Made by a program: the position numbers and the translations under genes. This document shows, piece by piece, positions 9,401 to 17,451 of a stretch of DNA of 64,000 nt. The stretch is from DASVDE01 sp963740065 (GTDB lineage Bacteria; Actinomycetota; Thermoleophilia; Solirubrobacterales; 70-9), in NCBI GenBank assembly GCA_963740065.1, contig CAVUCS010000004.1:1-64000 (forward strand), in the 5' to 3' direction. Below the pieces are notes generated by a model. It worked only from the letters and a program-made list of their open reading frames with translations, was not told the origin of the DNA and did no database searches. How positions within the stretch are numbered: position 1 is the stretch's first letter; every line of letters begins with the position of its first letter.

Positions 9401-9965
9401 TGGCCTTGTCCTGCTCGGCGATGCCGTTCTTCTGCACCTCGAAGTAGACCTGCTCGGGGCCGAAGGCCTGGATCAGGTCGTCGAGATGAGCGCGGGCGTC
9501 GTCATGGCGCTCCTCCACAAGGCGACGGCAGAAGCGCGACTGCAGGCAGCCAGTGAGCACGATTACCCCTTCCGCGTGCCGGGCGAGCAGGTCCATATCG
9601 ACGTTGGCCTTGCCGCGGGAGAAGCCCTCGAGGAAACCGGCTGAGGTGAGCTTGACCAGGTTGGCGAAACCGGCATCGGTCTCAGCCAGCAAGGTGAGGT
9701 GGTTGCGCTCGTAACGGACCTGCTCCTTGATCGCGTGCCGGTCCTCGACGAAGTAGGCCTCGAGCCCGATGATCGGCTTGATCCCGTGCTTCTTACAGGC
9801 CTTGTAGAGCTCCACGGCGCCGTTCATCACGCCGTGGTCGGTCAACCCCAGCGCCGGCTGACCGAGCTCGGCCGCCCGCGCCGCCATCGCGTCGATCTTG
9901 CAGGCCCCGTCCAGGAGCGAGTACTCGCTATGGGCGTGAAGATGGGCTGCAGTGGGCGTGGTCAC
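6435..9965 (-). CDS. dnaE: DNA polymerase III alpha subunit
   Basis: 1176 aa replicative polymerase, normal length for DnaE1. A PHP domain opens the protein (HLHAHSEYSLLDG, LGLTDHG). The palm carries GPGRGSAAGS and the catalytic PDIDIDF at about residues 397-403. Then come GCVVYQEQLM and SFNKSHAACYGLISYRTAYL of the fingers and beta-binding region, and an OB-fold near the C-terminus (ITVGGIVAACKRIRTKSGS). The PHP histidines look intact, so proofreading by this domain is possible. The GTG start at 9965 is immediately followed by the PHP domain. It is transcribed toward the Cys-rich gene. Confidence 0.97.
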   Translation of the reverse strand: MTTPTAAHLHAHSEYSLLDGACKIDAMAARAAELGQPALGLTDHGVMNGAVELYKACKKHGIKPIIGLEAYFVEDRHAIKEQVRYERNHLTLLAETDAGFANLVKLTSAGFLEGFSRGKANVDMDLLARHAEGVIVLTGCLQSRFCRRLVEERHDDARAHLDDLIQAFGPEQVYFEVQKNGIAEQDKANEGIVRFARELGRPLVGTADVHYLRREDFDNHAALLCVQTKSTLEAPKLSFDTNEFFLKSNEEMSESFAEWPEAVPTTVEIAERCEVDIELGKLLLPRYPTADGEEPETMLRRIAGEGLRARYGDPVPAEAMERLEFELGVIEEMGFSSYFLIVWDFVRYAKENGVAVGPGRGSAAGSIVSYALKITDLDPLAEGLIFERFLNPGRKSMPDIDIDFSVRGRERMIRYVAEKYGRESVAQIITFGKMAPRAATRDAARVLGYDYGTGDRLAKQIPEPIMGRSPSFKECLKSGQELKRTYDSEPDAKRILDVAQGLEGIVRNNSIHAAAVVIADRPLHEVVPLQLAEDRNAPATSGSGSGRPERQYKIVTQYSMGPIEEIGLLKMDFLGLRNLDVIEDAIDIIERSRGERIDMEKIPIDDATTYAMLAKGDSTGVFQFESEGMRDALRKVGPTEFADIVALGALYRPGAMAYIPAYARGKKDPSTVRYPDPRLRAITEETHGCVVYQEQLMEIARSMAGFSGGEADDLRKAIGKKKRDLMATMKDKFMQGLAESNTAPGVAKDLWRLNEAAADYSFNKSHAACYGLISYRTAYLKANYPAEYMAAVISSVMNTKDKVPFFVNRCEEMGIEVLPPDVNSSDHDFVVSERAIRFGLDAVKNVGHAAVEAILRAREERPIESIWDFCERVDSRAVNKRAIECLIKCGALDSTKATRKGMLEALPAAQSAGQKAQEDAQLGQGSIFDFGEDAGGGEGTTQGSHHRPPISAVEFDRAELLALEKETLGTYLSSHPLSEVRDALRARVDCTIAELGGKPDGSWITVGGIVAACKRIRTKSGSQMMFATLDDVEGQVEMLVFKADQAESAAVIAPDAIVVVRGRLDHKDRGETKLVVQEAERFEPDANEIARAAKATRASSGPLRLVIDATAFENGLVEELKTVFEHHKGEADVHLAIRTGQGEPKEIKLGDGYKVNPSSGLRAELDHLLGTAAIAA

Positions 9966-10048
9966 GGCGTCGCGCGATCATGCCAACCAGCTCAGATGGA
10001 GCGACCCATTTCCGCGCGTCTTCCGCGCATCTTCCGTGGGTATTTCTC

Positions 10049-11029
10049 TTATCCGCAGACCCAGGCGCCTGAGCCCGAGTCGGCCCAGATCTGAGCCGCG
10101 ATCCGGTCCTGCTCTTCCTTCGAAGCGTTCTGTGGCTCACCGTGGCCGCCGTAGAGAGCCCAAGTCGAGGGAAGGATTTGGTAGGCGCCGCCCGCTCCGC
10201 TCGATGGATTGAGGGCGCCGTAGTTGCCACCCGACTCGCACATCACGATGTAAGTGGGGATCGAGTAGGGACCGCCCAGCCAGCGGCCGACGGTTGCCTC
10301 GGCGGTGGCCCGACTCGCCGCCTGCGCGGCTTCGATGTCGTCGACCCAACCGCCGATCTTCGATTTGAGAGTCGACAGAGACGACTCGCGGGCAGCGGCG
10401 ATCGACTGCAGCTCCGCGGCAGTCGACTCCGCGCTCGAGCGGGCAGCGGCGATCTGGGAGTGAGCGGTGGCGAGTCGCGCGTTGTAGGCATCGACGCGCG
10501 CTTTCGATTCCTCGACCAGCTTCAGCTCGTGATGAACAGCGCTGCTCACCTCTTCAACCCGAGCGGCCAGTTCGGAGTCGGACTCCTCAATTTGACGCAG
10601 GTACTCGGCGCTCGTCAGTAGCTCGGAGAAATCTTCGGACCCGAACACGATGCCGCTCGTATCCGGAGAGCCGCTCATGTAGATCGCGACGAGGCGCTGC
10701 GCCAGCGCCTCGCGGGCCCGGCGGAGGCGGTCTTTCTCCTCGGACAGTCTGTCCTCCGCTCGCCGAACCTGACCAGCCAGCTCGCCGGCGCGCTGCTCGC
10801 CGGTCGCCAGTAGTTCGCCGAGCTGTCGCTCACGCGTCGCGGCCGCGGCGGCCTCCTGCTCGGCGGCGGCCAACTCGCTCTGCTTTTCCTGCAGATCGGC
10901 GGCGATTTCGTTCGCCTGTCCGCGCGCCGCATCGACCTTGTCACGCAGCCCCGCGACATCGGCCGCGCGCGCCGAGTTGGCGGCGAGTAGGACGATGATG
11001 AAAAGTGCGCTTACAGGTATTCGCCGCAC
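10049..11029 (-). CDS. secreted coiled-coil protein with C-terminal transglycosylase-like domain
   Basis: 326 aa. Residues 1-22 are a signal peptide (MRRIPVSALFIIVLLAANSARA). Residues about 25-230 form a long Ala/Glu/Arg-rich coiled coil like that of PcsB/CwlO-type cell-wall hydrolases. The C-terminal 75 residues are a lysozyme-like/Rpf-type domain: IVMCESGGNYGALNPSSGAGG and YQILPSTWALYGG, with the Glu of CESGGN as the expected catalytic acid. The coil resembles proteins that are held inactive until engaged by FtsEX, but no ftsEX is in the window. The likely role is peptidoglycan cleavage during growth or division. Confidence 0.8.
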   Translation of the reverse strand: MRRIPVSALFIIVLLAANSARAADVAGLRDKVDAARGQANEIAADLQEKQSELAAAEQEAAAAATRERQLGELLATGEQRAGELAGQVRRAEDRLSEEKDRLRRAREALAQRLVAIYMSGSPDTSGIVFGSEDFSELLTSAEYLRQIEESDSELAARVEEVSSAVHHELKLVEESKARVDAYNARLATAHSQIAAARSSAESTAAELQSIAAARESSLSTLKSKIGGWVDDIEAAQAASRATAEATVGRWLGGPYSIPTYIVMCESGGNYGALNPSSGAGGAYQILPSTWALYGGHGEPQNASKEEQDRIAAQIWADSGSGAWVCG

Positions 11030-11103
11030 GAAGCGGGCGAGACTAGCGGACTTTGTTAGCGATTCCTAACAAGTCGCCAATAACCCGCAAGGAATCTTGC
11101 GCC

Positions 11104-11256
11104 CTATCCCTCAGGGACGCTGCGACTCGCCACGTAGGCGGCAACGCCCACCGCGACGGCGCCAACTCCGATACCGATGCGTATCTGACGGCGGTAGCGA
11201 GCGCGGACATAGGTGATGGCGAAGCGGATTGCGGCTTTGCCTAGCTTGTTGTACAT
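11104..11256 (-). CDS. 50-aa membrane peptide coupled to argG
   Basis: Short gene starting MYNKLGKAAIRFAITYVRAR and ending YVASRSVPEG. It has a basic amphipathic N-terminus followed by one hydrophobic segment (IGIGVGAVAVGVAAYVA) and is predicted to be a single-pass membrane peptide. The ATG is two bases beyond the argG stop, and the last argG codons form a strong GGAGGAGGAG ribosome-binding site, so translation is clearly coupled. No function recognised. Confidence 0.65.
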   Translation of the reverse strand: MYNKLGKAAIRFAITYVRARYRRQIRIGIGVGAVAVGVAAYVASRSVPEG

Positions 11257-11258
11257 GC

Positions 11259-12530
11259 TTACTCCTCCTCCCCGCGCTGCCTGATCCTATGCGCCATCCG
11301 CGACTGCAACGACCAAAGCTCGATGAAGCCCGGTGAGGCGCTCTGTGAGAAGAGGCCACCCGACTCGGCGAAGGAGGCCAGGTCGGCGTCGTAGACCGCG
11401 TTGGGCGATGAGCGAGTGACCACGCGGGCGCTTCCCTTGTAGAGCTTCAGCCCGATCTCCCCCGTGACCTGCGCGTTGGCGACATTCATGAAGGCGTCGA
11501 GGTCGGAGCGCAACGGCTCCCACCAGAGACCGGCGTAGACGAGGTATCCCCACTTCTGGTCCAGCCCCGGCTTGAACTGGTTTTGGTGAATCGTGCCGAC
11601 GAGCTTCTCCAGATCTTGATGAGCGGCAAGCAGGATCTCCGCCGCCGGAACCTCGTATATGTCGCGCACCTTGAGGCCGACGATGCGGTCCTCGATGTGG
11701 TCGACGATGCCGATCCCGTGACGGCAGCCGATCTCGGCCGTCCGCTCAAGCAGCTCCACCAAACCCAATCGCTCGCCGTTCAGCGAGACCGGGACGCCGG
11801 CCTCGAAGCCGATAGTGACGACCTCGGCCTGATCCGGCGCTTCTTCGGGACGCGTCACCAGCTGGAAAACGTCGTCCTCGGGCGCGTGAGAGAGGTCCTC
11901 GATCCAGCGCCCTTCAGAGGAACGGCCCCAGAGGTTGTCGTCGATTGAGTAGGGGGCAACTTCGGTTCCCCCCTTGACCGGAATGCCGTGCTCCCGGGCG
12001 TAAGCGATCTCCTCCTCGCGCCCCATCTGCCAGTCGCGCACCGGTGCGATCACTTTCAGCTCGGGAGCCAAGGTGGCGACGGTCGCCTCGATTCGCACCT
12101 GATCGTTGCCCTTGCCCGTGCAGCCGTGGGCGATCGTGTCGCACCCAGCTCTGCGTGCGTACTCGACCGCGAGCTGGGCGATCAGCGGACGGCCCAAGGC
12201 AGTGAAGAGCGGATAGCCGCCGCCGTAGAGAGCGTTGGCCTTGATCGCGGGGAGGATGAATTGCTCGGCGAACTGCTCACGCGCATCGACGACATGGCAC
12301 TCCAGCGCGCCGAGCCGCTTCGCCTTGTCCTCGATTACCGCGTAGTCCTCGCCGGGCTGGCCAAGATTGACGGTAAGGCAGACGACTTCGGCGCCGTAGG
12401 AATCCTGGATCCACTTCAGCATCACGCTGGTGTCGAGCCCTCCCGAGTAGAGCAGGAGGACCCGGTTGACCTCGGCCGGATCGGCCTCGTAGCCGGCGGT
12501 GCGGGCGCGCTGGTTGGGCTGCTCAGCCAT
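11259..12530 (-). CDS. argG: argininosuccinate synthase
   Basis: About 423 aa from ATG at 12530. It condenses citrulline and aspartate with ATP in arginine synthesis. The ATP pyrophosphatase loop is VLLLYSGGLDTSVMLKW. HGCTGKGNDQVRIEA, APVRDWQMGREEEIAYA and YSIDDNLWGRSSEG follow in the family order. The 27 residues that could precede MAEQPNQ look like non-coding sequence. The C-terminal region (FSQSASPGFIELWSLQSRMA) is slightly extended. It is separated by 3.7 kb from argCJBD, so regulation is likely independent. The sortase gene starts divergently 63 bp away. Confidence 0.95.
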   Translation of the reverse strand: MAEQPNQRARTAGYEADPAEVNRVLLLYSGGLDTSVMLKWIQDSYGAEVVCLTVNLGQPGEDYAVIEDKAKRLGALECHVVDAREQFAEQFILPAIKANALYGGGYPLFTALGRPLIAQLAVEYARRAGCDTIAHGCTGKGNDQVRIEATVATLAPELKVIAPVRDWQMGREEEIAYAREHGIPVKGGTEVAPYSIDDNLWGRSSEGRWIEDLSHAPEDDVFQLVTRPEEAPDQAEVVTIGFEAGVPVSLNGERLGLVELLERTAEIGCRHGIGIVDHIEDRIVGLKVRDIYEVPAAEILLAAHQDLEKLVGTIHQNQFKPGLDQKWGYLVYAGLWWEPLRSDLDAFMNVANAQVTGEIGLKLYKGSARVVTRSSPNAVYDADLASFAESGGLFSQSASPGFIELWSLQSRMAHRIRQRGEEE

Positions 12531-12593
12531 AGAAAGCGGAAGTCTCGCACGCCTACCCATCCACGCGACGGCCGACGCTGCCAGACTTGCAAC

Positions 12594-13268
12594 GTGGCCC
12601 GCTTCCGCCACATCTTCTCCATCGTCCTGATCACCGCCGGCGTGGTCGTGCTCGCCGACGTCGCGCTCACCCTCGCCTACGGGGAGCCGGTGTCCTCGAT
12701 CTACGGAGCGATCAAGCAGGGGCAGGCCGCGAACCAGCTCGAGGAGCTGGAGGCTCGCTTCCCGACTCCCGCCGATCAGCGCATCGCCAACGAGGTAAGA
12801 GATCCATCACGCCGGATTTCGATTTTGGCGCGGCGCTTCGCGAGTCAGGCCGCAACGGGCGACGCGATCGGGCGCCTTCTCGTGCCCTCGATGGACGGCC
12901 TGAGCACGGTTGTCGTCCAGGGGACCGACACCGCCAGCCTGCAGAAGGGCCCGGGGCACTACCCGCAGACGCCGTTCCCCGGCCAAGGTGGGACGGTCGG
13001 GATCGCCGGCCATCGCACCACCTATCAGGCCCCATTCCGCGCGATCGACTCAGTGAAGGCGGGTGACCGAATCGTGCTGGAGATGCCCTACGCGAACTTC
13101 TTCTACAGGGTGGAGAAGACCGCAATAGTTGACCCCAGCGAAGTTGGGATCGTGAGAAAAGTGGGATACGAGCGACTGGTGTTGAGCGCCTGCCACCCCC
13201 TCTACAGCGCCGCCCAGCGATACATCGTCTTCGCCCGCCTTGTGCGACAGGAGATCGCGAAGGCTTAG
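12594..13268 (+). CDS. sortase (class E-like)
   Basis: 224 aa from GTG at 12594. An N-terminal signal anchor (residues about 5-27, IFSIVLITAGVVVLADVAL) is followed by a spacer and a sortase beta-barrel. The catalytic triad is visible: His in IAGHRTTYQAPFR, Cys in LVLSACHPLYSA and Arg in YIVFARL. Sortases attach proteins to peptidoglycan or link pilins through a C-terminal sorting signal. No LPxTG-like or LAxTG-like substrate is visible in the window. The convergent neighbour is a Thr-rich surface protein without such a motif. Confidence 0.88.
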   Translation: MARFRHIFSIVLITAGVVVLADVALTLAYGEPVSSIYGAIKQGQAANQLEELEARFPTPADQRIANEVRDPSRRISILARRFASQAATGDAIGRLLVPSMDGLSTVVVQGTDTASLQKGPGHYPQTPFPGQGGTVGIAGHRTTYQAPFRAIDSVKAGDRIVLEMPYANFFYRVEKTAIVDPSEVGIVRKVGYERLVLSACHPLYSAAQRYIVFARLVRQEIAKA

Positions 13269-13274
13269 ACGGAG

Positions 13275-13634
13275 CTAGGGAGCGGCGACGCCGCCGCTAC
13301 CGCTGGTCGTCGTCCCGGTGGTGGTCCCGGTCGTCGTCGGAGTAGTGGTAGTCGTCGTCGTGGTCGGCGAGGTCGTCGAACCCGTCGTTGTCCCGGTTGT
13401 GGTGTCCGTCGAAGTGGTGTCCGTCGAAGTAGTTGAGCCAGTGTCCGTTGACAGCGTGGTAATGGATGACGGCGTGGAAGTCGAGCTGTCGCCGTTGTCG
13501 TTGCCGGCGATGACGACGATCGCGATGACGAGGCCGACGATCACGGCGATCAGCCCCGCGATCAGCAACCTGACATTGCCATGGGGGTGGCCACCGTTGG
13601 GCTGATTCATCATCCGCGTTGGGTCTTCGTGCAT
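13275..13634 (-). CDS. membrane-anchored Thr/Ser/Gly-rich low-complexity protein
   Basis: 119 aa. A short polar N-terminus (MHEDPTRMMNQPNGGHPHGN) is followed by one membrane segment (LLIAGLIAVIVGLVIAIVVIA) and about 75 residues made largely of Thr, Ser, Gly and Asp. It is predicted to be a type II membrane protein with an extended outer tail that could be glycosylated. The AAGGAG ribosome-binding site lies inside the last codons of the upstream coiled-coil gene, so the two are coupled. The repetitive tail is not reliable for homology. Confidence 0.7.
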   Translation of the reverse strand: MHEDPTRMMNQPNGGHPHGNVRLLIAGLIAVIVGLVIAIVVIAGNDNGDSSTSTPSSITTLSTDTGSTTSTDTTSTDTTTGTTTGSTTSPTTTTTTTTPTTTGTTTGTTTSGSGGVAAP

Positions 13635-13637
13635 CGG

Positions 13638-14756
13638 TTACTCCTTTGGTCCGAGGATCGCGTCGAGGATCTCACCGGTGTCCTCGATTTCGAAACCACT
13701 TCGAAGCCGCGCCTCTATCTCTGCCCGACTACTGCCCGAAACCGCCATCTGGGTTGCGAGAAGCCGAGCGCCGGCCGAGCCGCTGCGACGCGGCGGGGCG
13801 GCCTCGGGACGAATTTCCTCCACCGGCTGAAGCCGGCGCTCCGAGCGCTCGGGGGGCGTGGGGGCGGCCGACGACGGCGGGTCGAGCTCGTCGGCGAGCG
13901 TCCGCAGCCGCTCTGCCGCCAGCCGGTTCGCCTGCGCCTGCGCTTCTTCAACGTGGCGGCGCGCTTGCTGCGCCGCGTCGTCGATCACGCCGGCGGCCGC
14001 CTGCTCCGCGGCCTCGATGATCAGCCCAATGCGCTCGGCCGTGGTCACGGCGAGCGGTCTGGGGGCAGCGGAGGGGAACTCTTTCGGATTCAAGACACTG
14101 GACAGGTTAAGCGCCTGACCGCGATTAGTTACCGAGAGACCACCACTGGGCGCCAACTGGCGGCTGCTCCCGACCGGGCACAGGAACTCCGGGCGGGGGC
14201 TGCGACTCAACCGGCACAGGCGGGGGCTCCATCGAAGGCGGGGCCTGCGCGGGCGGGGCTTGCGCGGGGGTGGAGGAGGCGGCGCGGGCGCGTCCGGCTG
14301 CTCCAGTGCGGGGGGCGGCTGGGGAACTTCGTATTCGGCCTCCGCAAGAGCGAAAGCGGCGGCATCAACTCCCCCGGCCGGCGGACTCGGCTTCTCCGGC
14401 ATATGGACCTGCAGCGCCTCGTCGACTTTGATTTTCGCTTGGTCGAGTACGGCGAGTAGCTCGTCGGATTGGTGCTTCGCCGCTTCGGCGCACTCGATTA
14501 GGGCATCGGTCATCGACGCGACCTCTTTGGCGCGCTGGTCGGTGATCAGTTCGGCACGGCGCCGCGACTCCTCCAGGTAGGTCCTGGCCTGTGCCTCGGC
14601 GTCATCGATGATTCCCGCCGCGGCCTTTTCCGCCGCCTCGATGACGACCTGGATCCGAGATGAAGCAGTGCCGATCGAGTCCTGCAAGGCATGGCCGACG
14701 GGAGGCTGAACAGCCCCGGCACTGCGCGGATCTTCAGGTGTAAGGCGCCCTTCCAC
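13638..14756 (-). CDS. two-repeat coiled-coil protein, possible internal frameshift
   Basis: 372 aa if read straight through, from GTG. Two related helical segments are visible: one near residue 35 (VVIEAAEKAAAGIIDDAEAQ) and one near residue 235 (LIIEAAEQAAAGVIDDAAQQ), each followed by Arg/Glu/Ala heptads. This resembles DivIVA-like or cytoskeletal coiled coils. The linker is suspicious: residues about 165-210 are Arg/Cys-rich (PRKPRPRRPRLRWSPRLCR), whereas the next frame reads a smooth Pro/Ala/Gln linker (AQAPPAQAPPSMEPPPVPVE) ending at a stop at 14125. It may be a frameshift or two genes. Function unknown. Confidence 0.6.
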   Translation of the reverse strand: MEGRLTPEDPRSAGAVQPPVGHALQDSIGTASSRIQVVIEAAEKAAAGIIDDAEAQARTYLEESRRRAELITDQRAKEVASMTDALIECAEAAKHQSDELLAVLDQAKIKVDEALQVHMPEKPSPPAGGVDAAAFALAEAEYEVPQPPPALEQPDAPAPPPPPPRKPRPRRPRLRWSPRLCRLSRSPRPEFLCPVGSSRQLAPSGGLSVTNRGQALNLSSVLNPKEFPSAAPRPLAVTTAERIGLIIEAAEQAAAGVIDDAAQQARRHVEEAQAQANRLAAERLRTLADELDPPSSAAPTPPERSERRLQPVEEIRPEAAPPRRSGSAGARLLATQMAVSGSSRAEIEARLRSGFEIEDTGEILDAILGPKE

Positions 14757-14809
14757 AGAATTTTCCCGCTTTGCCGCACTTCCCTGTCAAAACGAAACTG
14801 CCCACTGAT

Positions 14810-15289
14810 TTAAGCGGAGCGGCGCAGCCAGCGCAACCGCTGATTGCGACCGTGCATCTCGACCGGGGTCGGATCGACCGCCGCAACGGGCGCCGGCGGC
14901 GCCTGGGAATCGGCGTCGTAAGCGACGCTGATCCGAGCCCGTTCGCGCAGCTTCATCCGCACTCCGACCATCTCTCCAGTGCCATACCCGCCGCTTGCTG
15001 CCATCGCCGACAGAGCCGCTTCGACCGCCGCAAGCTGCCTGACAATCTCCTCATAGCCGCGAGAAATGGCAACCGCTCGCTCGCTGAGATCCCGGTGCAA
15101 CTCCTCCAAGCGGGCGTGCCGCTCGATTGCCTGCCGCGCGAGGCGCGCATCGGCTTCCGCCGCGACCTCCCGCGCCTGATGATCCACCCGCCGGACAATC
15201 GACTGCACCGCCAGCTCTGTCTGCAGGAGGATCCCCTCGACCCTCTCCGCGAGCGAGGGGGCGGCAGCGGTCTGGCCCTCGGAATGCAC
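14810..15289 (-). CDS. coiled-coil hypothetical protein
   Basis: 159 aa from GTG, helical throughout (LAERVEGILLQTELAVQSIV, REVAAEADARLARQAIERHA), with a basic C-terminus (GRNQRLRWLRRSA). It has no signal peptide or membrane segment. It precedes the two-repeat coiled-coil gene on the same strand with a 53-bp gap, so the two may form one cytoplasmic assembly. It is divergent from the zinc-ribbon membrane protein gene at 15351. Not recognised. Confidence 0.6.
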   Translation of the reverse strand: MHSEGQTAAAPSLAERVEGILLQTELAVQSIVRRVDHQAREVAAEADARLARQAIERHARLEELHRDLSERAVAISRGYEEIVRQLAAVEAALSAMAASGGYGTGEMVGVRMKLRERARISVAYDADSQAPPAPVAAVDPTPVEMHGRNQRLRWLRRSA

Positions 15290-15350
15290 GCGGGCATTGT
15301 TCAGACCCCGTCGGTCGTAACCGCCGTGCGGGTGCTTTACCGTAAGCCGA

Positions 15351-16283
15351 GTGGAAGCCAGGGAGCAGCAAGGGACCGACCTGAGAGGGCTGAGCAGGTT
15401 CCTGGTCGAGCATGCGCCCTGCGGCCAGGGCTTCGACGTTTCCCATCCCGCGGGGCTTGGCAGCGGGGTGGTCTCGATGACCTGCCGGGGCTGCCATGCG
15501 AACTATGAGTACGCGACGGCGACGATTGAGTTTGAGCGTGAGCTCGAGCTCGAGACGGTGCCAATGCGAGAAGGGCGCCCTACCGCGGGGCCGATTCGGC
15601 CCATACAGACCCAACCCCATGCGCCAAAGAAGTCCAGAAGAAGGCGGTTGGACAGAAACCGGCTAGCCGCCGGGCTGGCGCTGCTTGGGACATTTGCGGT
15701 CGCGGCGATCGCCATTTGGATGATTCTCGGCGGCGGAACCTCATCGGAGCCGAGCAACGTGACGGCGTTGCCGACGACTCCGACGAGAGCGCCGGCAAAG
15801 ACCCCGACTCAAACGAGATCCGCGAAAGCGCCCGCTCCGCCCCCGAAGAAGGAGCCGAGAGCGCCCACTATCCCCAAGACCGTAATCACAACATCAACCT
15901 TCTCCGTGGCGATCCCAAAAACCTGGAGCCAAGGAAACGCAGCCGGCGGACTCGCGCTTACCCCTTCCTCGACTTCCTCCGTGGCGGTCGAGATCTTCCA
16001 GGAGAACGACCCGAGCTTGAGCCTCGAGGGGATGGGAGCGAAAACGGCTTCCTTTCTCCGCTCTCGCGATCCGGGCGCCGGGGTAACTGCGACCGGGGGT
16101 CTACGGGTCGACGGCAACCCCGCCTTCAAACTGCGCGCCGTCGGGCCCAGTGGCGTGCAAATCGCGCTCGGCGTAGTCGCGGAGCCGATCCGCTTCCTGG
16201 TGATCGAGAGGGTCGACAAGGGAGCGCCGAGCAGGCTGGAAACTCAGGCGAACCAGGTACTGGCCAGCTTTAGACCGCGCTGA
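15351..16283 (+). CDS. membrane protein with N-terminal Cys motif and C-terminal extracytoplasmic domain
   Basis: 310 aa from GTG. Residues 20-60 contain two cysteine pairs or singles (APCGQGF, MTCRGCHANYEY) like a small zinc ribbon. A basic stretch (KKSRRRRLDRNR) leads into one membrane segment (LAAGLALLGTFAVAAIAIWM), then a Pro/Thr/Lys-rich linker. A C-terminal domain of about 130 residues (FSVAIPKTWSQGNAAGGLAL to the end) resembles the small beta domains seen in actinobacterial surface proteins (PsbP-like), but I cannot name it. The gene ends overlapping argD by 14 bp, convergently. Confidence 0.65.
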   Translation: MEAREQQGTDLRGLSRFLVEHAPCGQGFDVSHPAGLGSGVVSMTCRGCHANYEYATATIEFERELELETVPMREGRPTAGPIRPIQTQPHAPKKSRRRRLDRNRLAAGLALLGTFAVAAIAIWMILGGGTSSEPSNVTALPTTPTRAPAKTPTQTRSAKAPAPPPKKEPRAPTIPKTVITTSTFSVAIPKTWSQGNAAGGLALTPSSTSSVAVEIFQENDPSLSLEGMGAKTASFLRSRDPGAGVTATGGLRVDGNPAFKLRAVGPSGVQIALGVVAEPIRFLVIERVDKGAPSRLETQANQVLASFRPR

Positions 16284-17451
16284 GGGCGAGGCGGATTGCT
16301 TCAACCGCCCGCTGGACCTCCGTCGGGCCGATCGTCAAGGGCGGTAGCAGGCGAATCGTTCCCGGCTCGGGGACATTGACAATGAGACCACTCTTGAGCA
16401 GGTTGGCGCCGAGGGATGCAGCGTCGATCCCCTCCTCCAATCCCACCCCGAGCATTAGGCCGCGACCGCGAACTTCGCGAACCCCGTCGAGGGCGAGCAG
16501 GTCATCCCGCAGCTTTCCTCCGTGCTCACGGACATTCCGCAACTGAGTTGGATCGTCGACGATGTCCAACACGGCGAGGGCAGCGGCAGCGACGACAGCG
16601 CCGCCGGCGAAAGTTGAGCCGTGATCGCCGGGCTCCAGCACCTCGCCGGCCCGCGGCGAAGCCAGACAGGCGCCGATCGGTAGGCCGCCGCCGAGTGCCT
16701 TGGCGCTGGTCAAAACATCGGGCCGCACCGGCGTCTGCTCGTAAGCCCAAAGCGAGCCGGTCCGACCGATCCCGGTCTGAATCTCGTCGAAGATCAAGAG
16801 AGCACCAGCCTCGTCGCAGGCCTCGCGGGCGGCGATCAGAGCTTCGTCGCTGACCGGGTAGACGCCGCTCTCGCCCTGGATTGGCTCGATCAGGACCGCG
16901 GCGGTGCTCTCGCCGACGGCGCCGCGCAAAGCGTCGGCATCGTTGAGCGGCACCGAGCGGAAGCCCGGGAGCATCGGCCCCAGGTCTTCGTTCTCGGCCA
17001 ACTTCGGCGTCGCCGCCAGAGCGCCGTAGGTCCGCCCGTGAAAGTCGCTCTCGAAGCTGACGATCTCCGGCGCTTCGACCCCGCGACGGTGGGCGTGCTT
17101 GCGGGCGATCTTGATCGCGCACTCGTTCGCCTCCGTGCCGGAATTTGAGAAGAAAGCCCGCCCGCCGAGGCTCGACTCGCAGAGGCGCTCAGCGAGCCGC
17201 ACCATCGGCGCGGTGTAGAAGAGATTGGAGACGTGCATCAGCCGTCCTGTCTGCTCGCGCACCGCCTCGACGACCGCGGGGTTGCAGTGTCCGACCGAGC
17301 AGACCGAGATCCCGGTCACGAAGTCGAGGTACTCATTGCCTTCAGCGTCCCAAAGCAGGGCGCCCTCGCCGCGCACGAACTCGACCGGTGCGCGGCGATA
17401 GGTCTGCATCAGATAACGCTCTTCCAGCACCTGTACGGCAGCCAGGCTCAT
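16270..17451 (-). CDS. argD: acetylornithine aminotransferase
   Basis: 393 aa, class III PLP aminotransferase. It converts N-acetylglutamate semialdehyde to N-acetylornithine. Family blocks are intact: FFSNSGTEANECAIKIAR, FHGRTYGALAAT, EPIQGESGVYP, LLIFDEIQTGIGRTG and the PLP lysine in TSAKALGGGLPIGA. It is the last gene of argC-argJ-argB-argD and overlaps argB by 4 bp (ATGA), showing tight coupling. Confidence 0.95.
   Translation of the reverse strand: MSLAAVQVLEERYLMQTYRRAPVEFVRGEGALLWDAEGNEYLDFVTGISVCSVGHCNPAVVEAVREQTGRLMHVSNLFYTAPMVRLAERLCESSLGGRAFFSNSGTEANECAIKIARKHAHRRGVEAPEIVSFESDFHGRTYGALAATPKLAENEDLGPMLPGFRSVPLNDADALRGAVGESTAAVLIEPIQGESGVYPVSDEALIAAREACDEAGALLIFDEIQTGIGRTGSLWAYEQTPVRPDVLTSAKALGGGLPIGACLASPRAGEVLEPGDHGSTFAGGAVVAAAALAVLDIVDDPTQLRNVREHGGKLRDDLLALDGVREVRGRGLMLGVGLEEGIDAASLGANLLKSGLIVNVPEPGTIRLLPPLTIGPTEVQRAVEAIRLALSAV

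Noticed and set aside
13318..13605. Val-rich plus-strand frame opposite the Thr-rich protein, looking like a transmembrane repeat
   Set aside because: Thr codons ACC/ACG/ACT read as GGT/CGT/AGT-type codons in the other direction, giving artificial Val runs; the minus strand has the signal-anchor and a ribosome-binding site.
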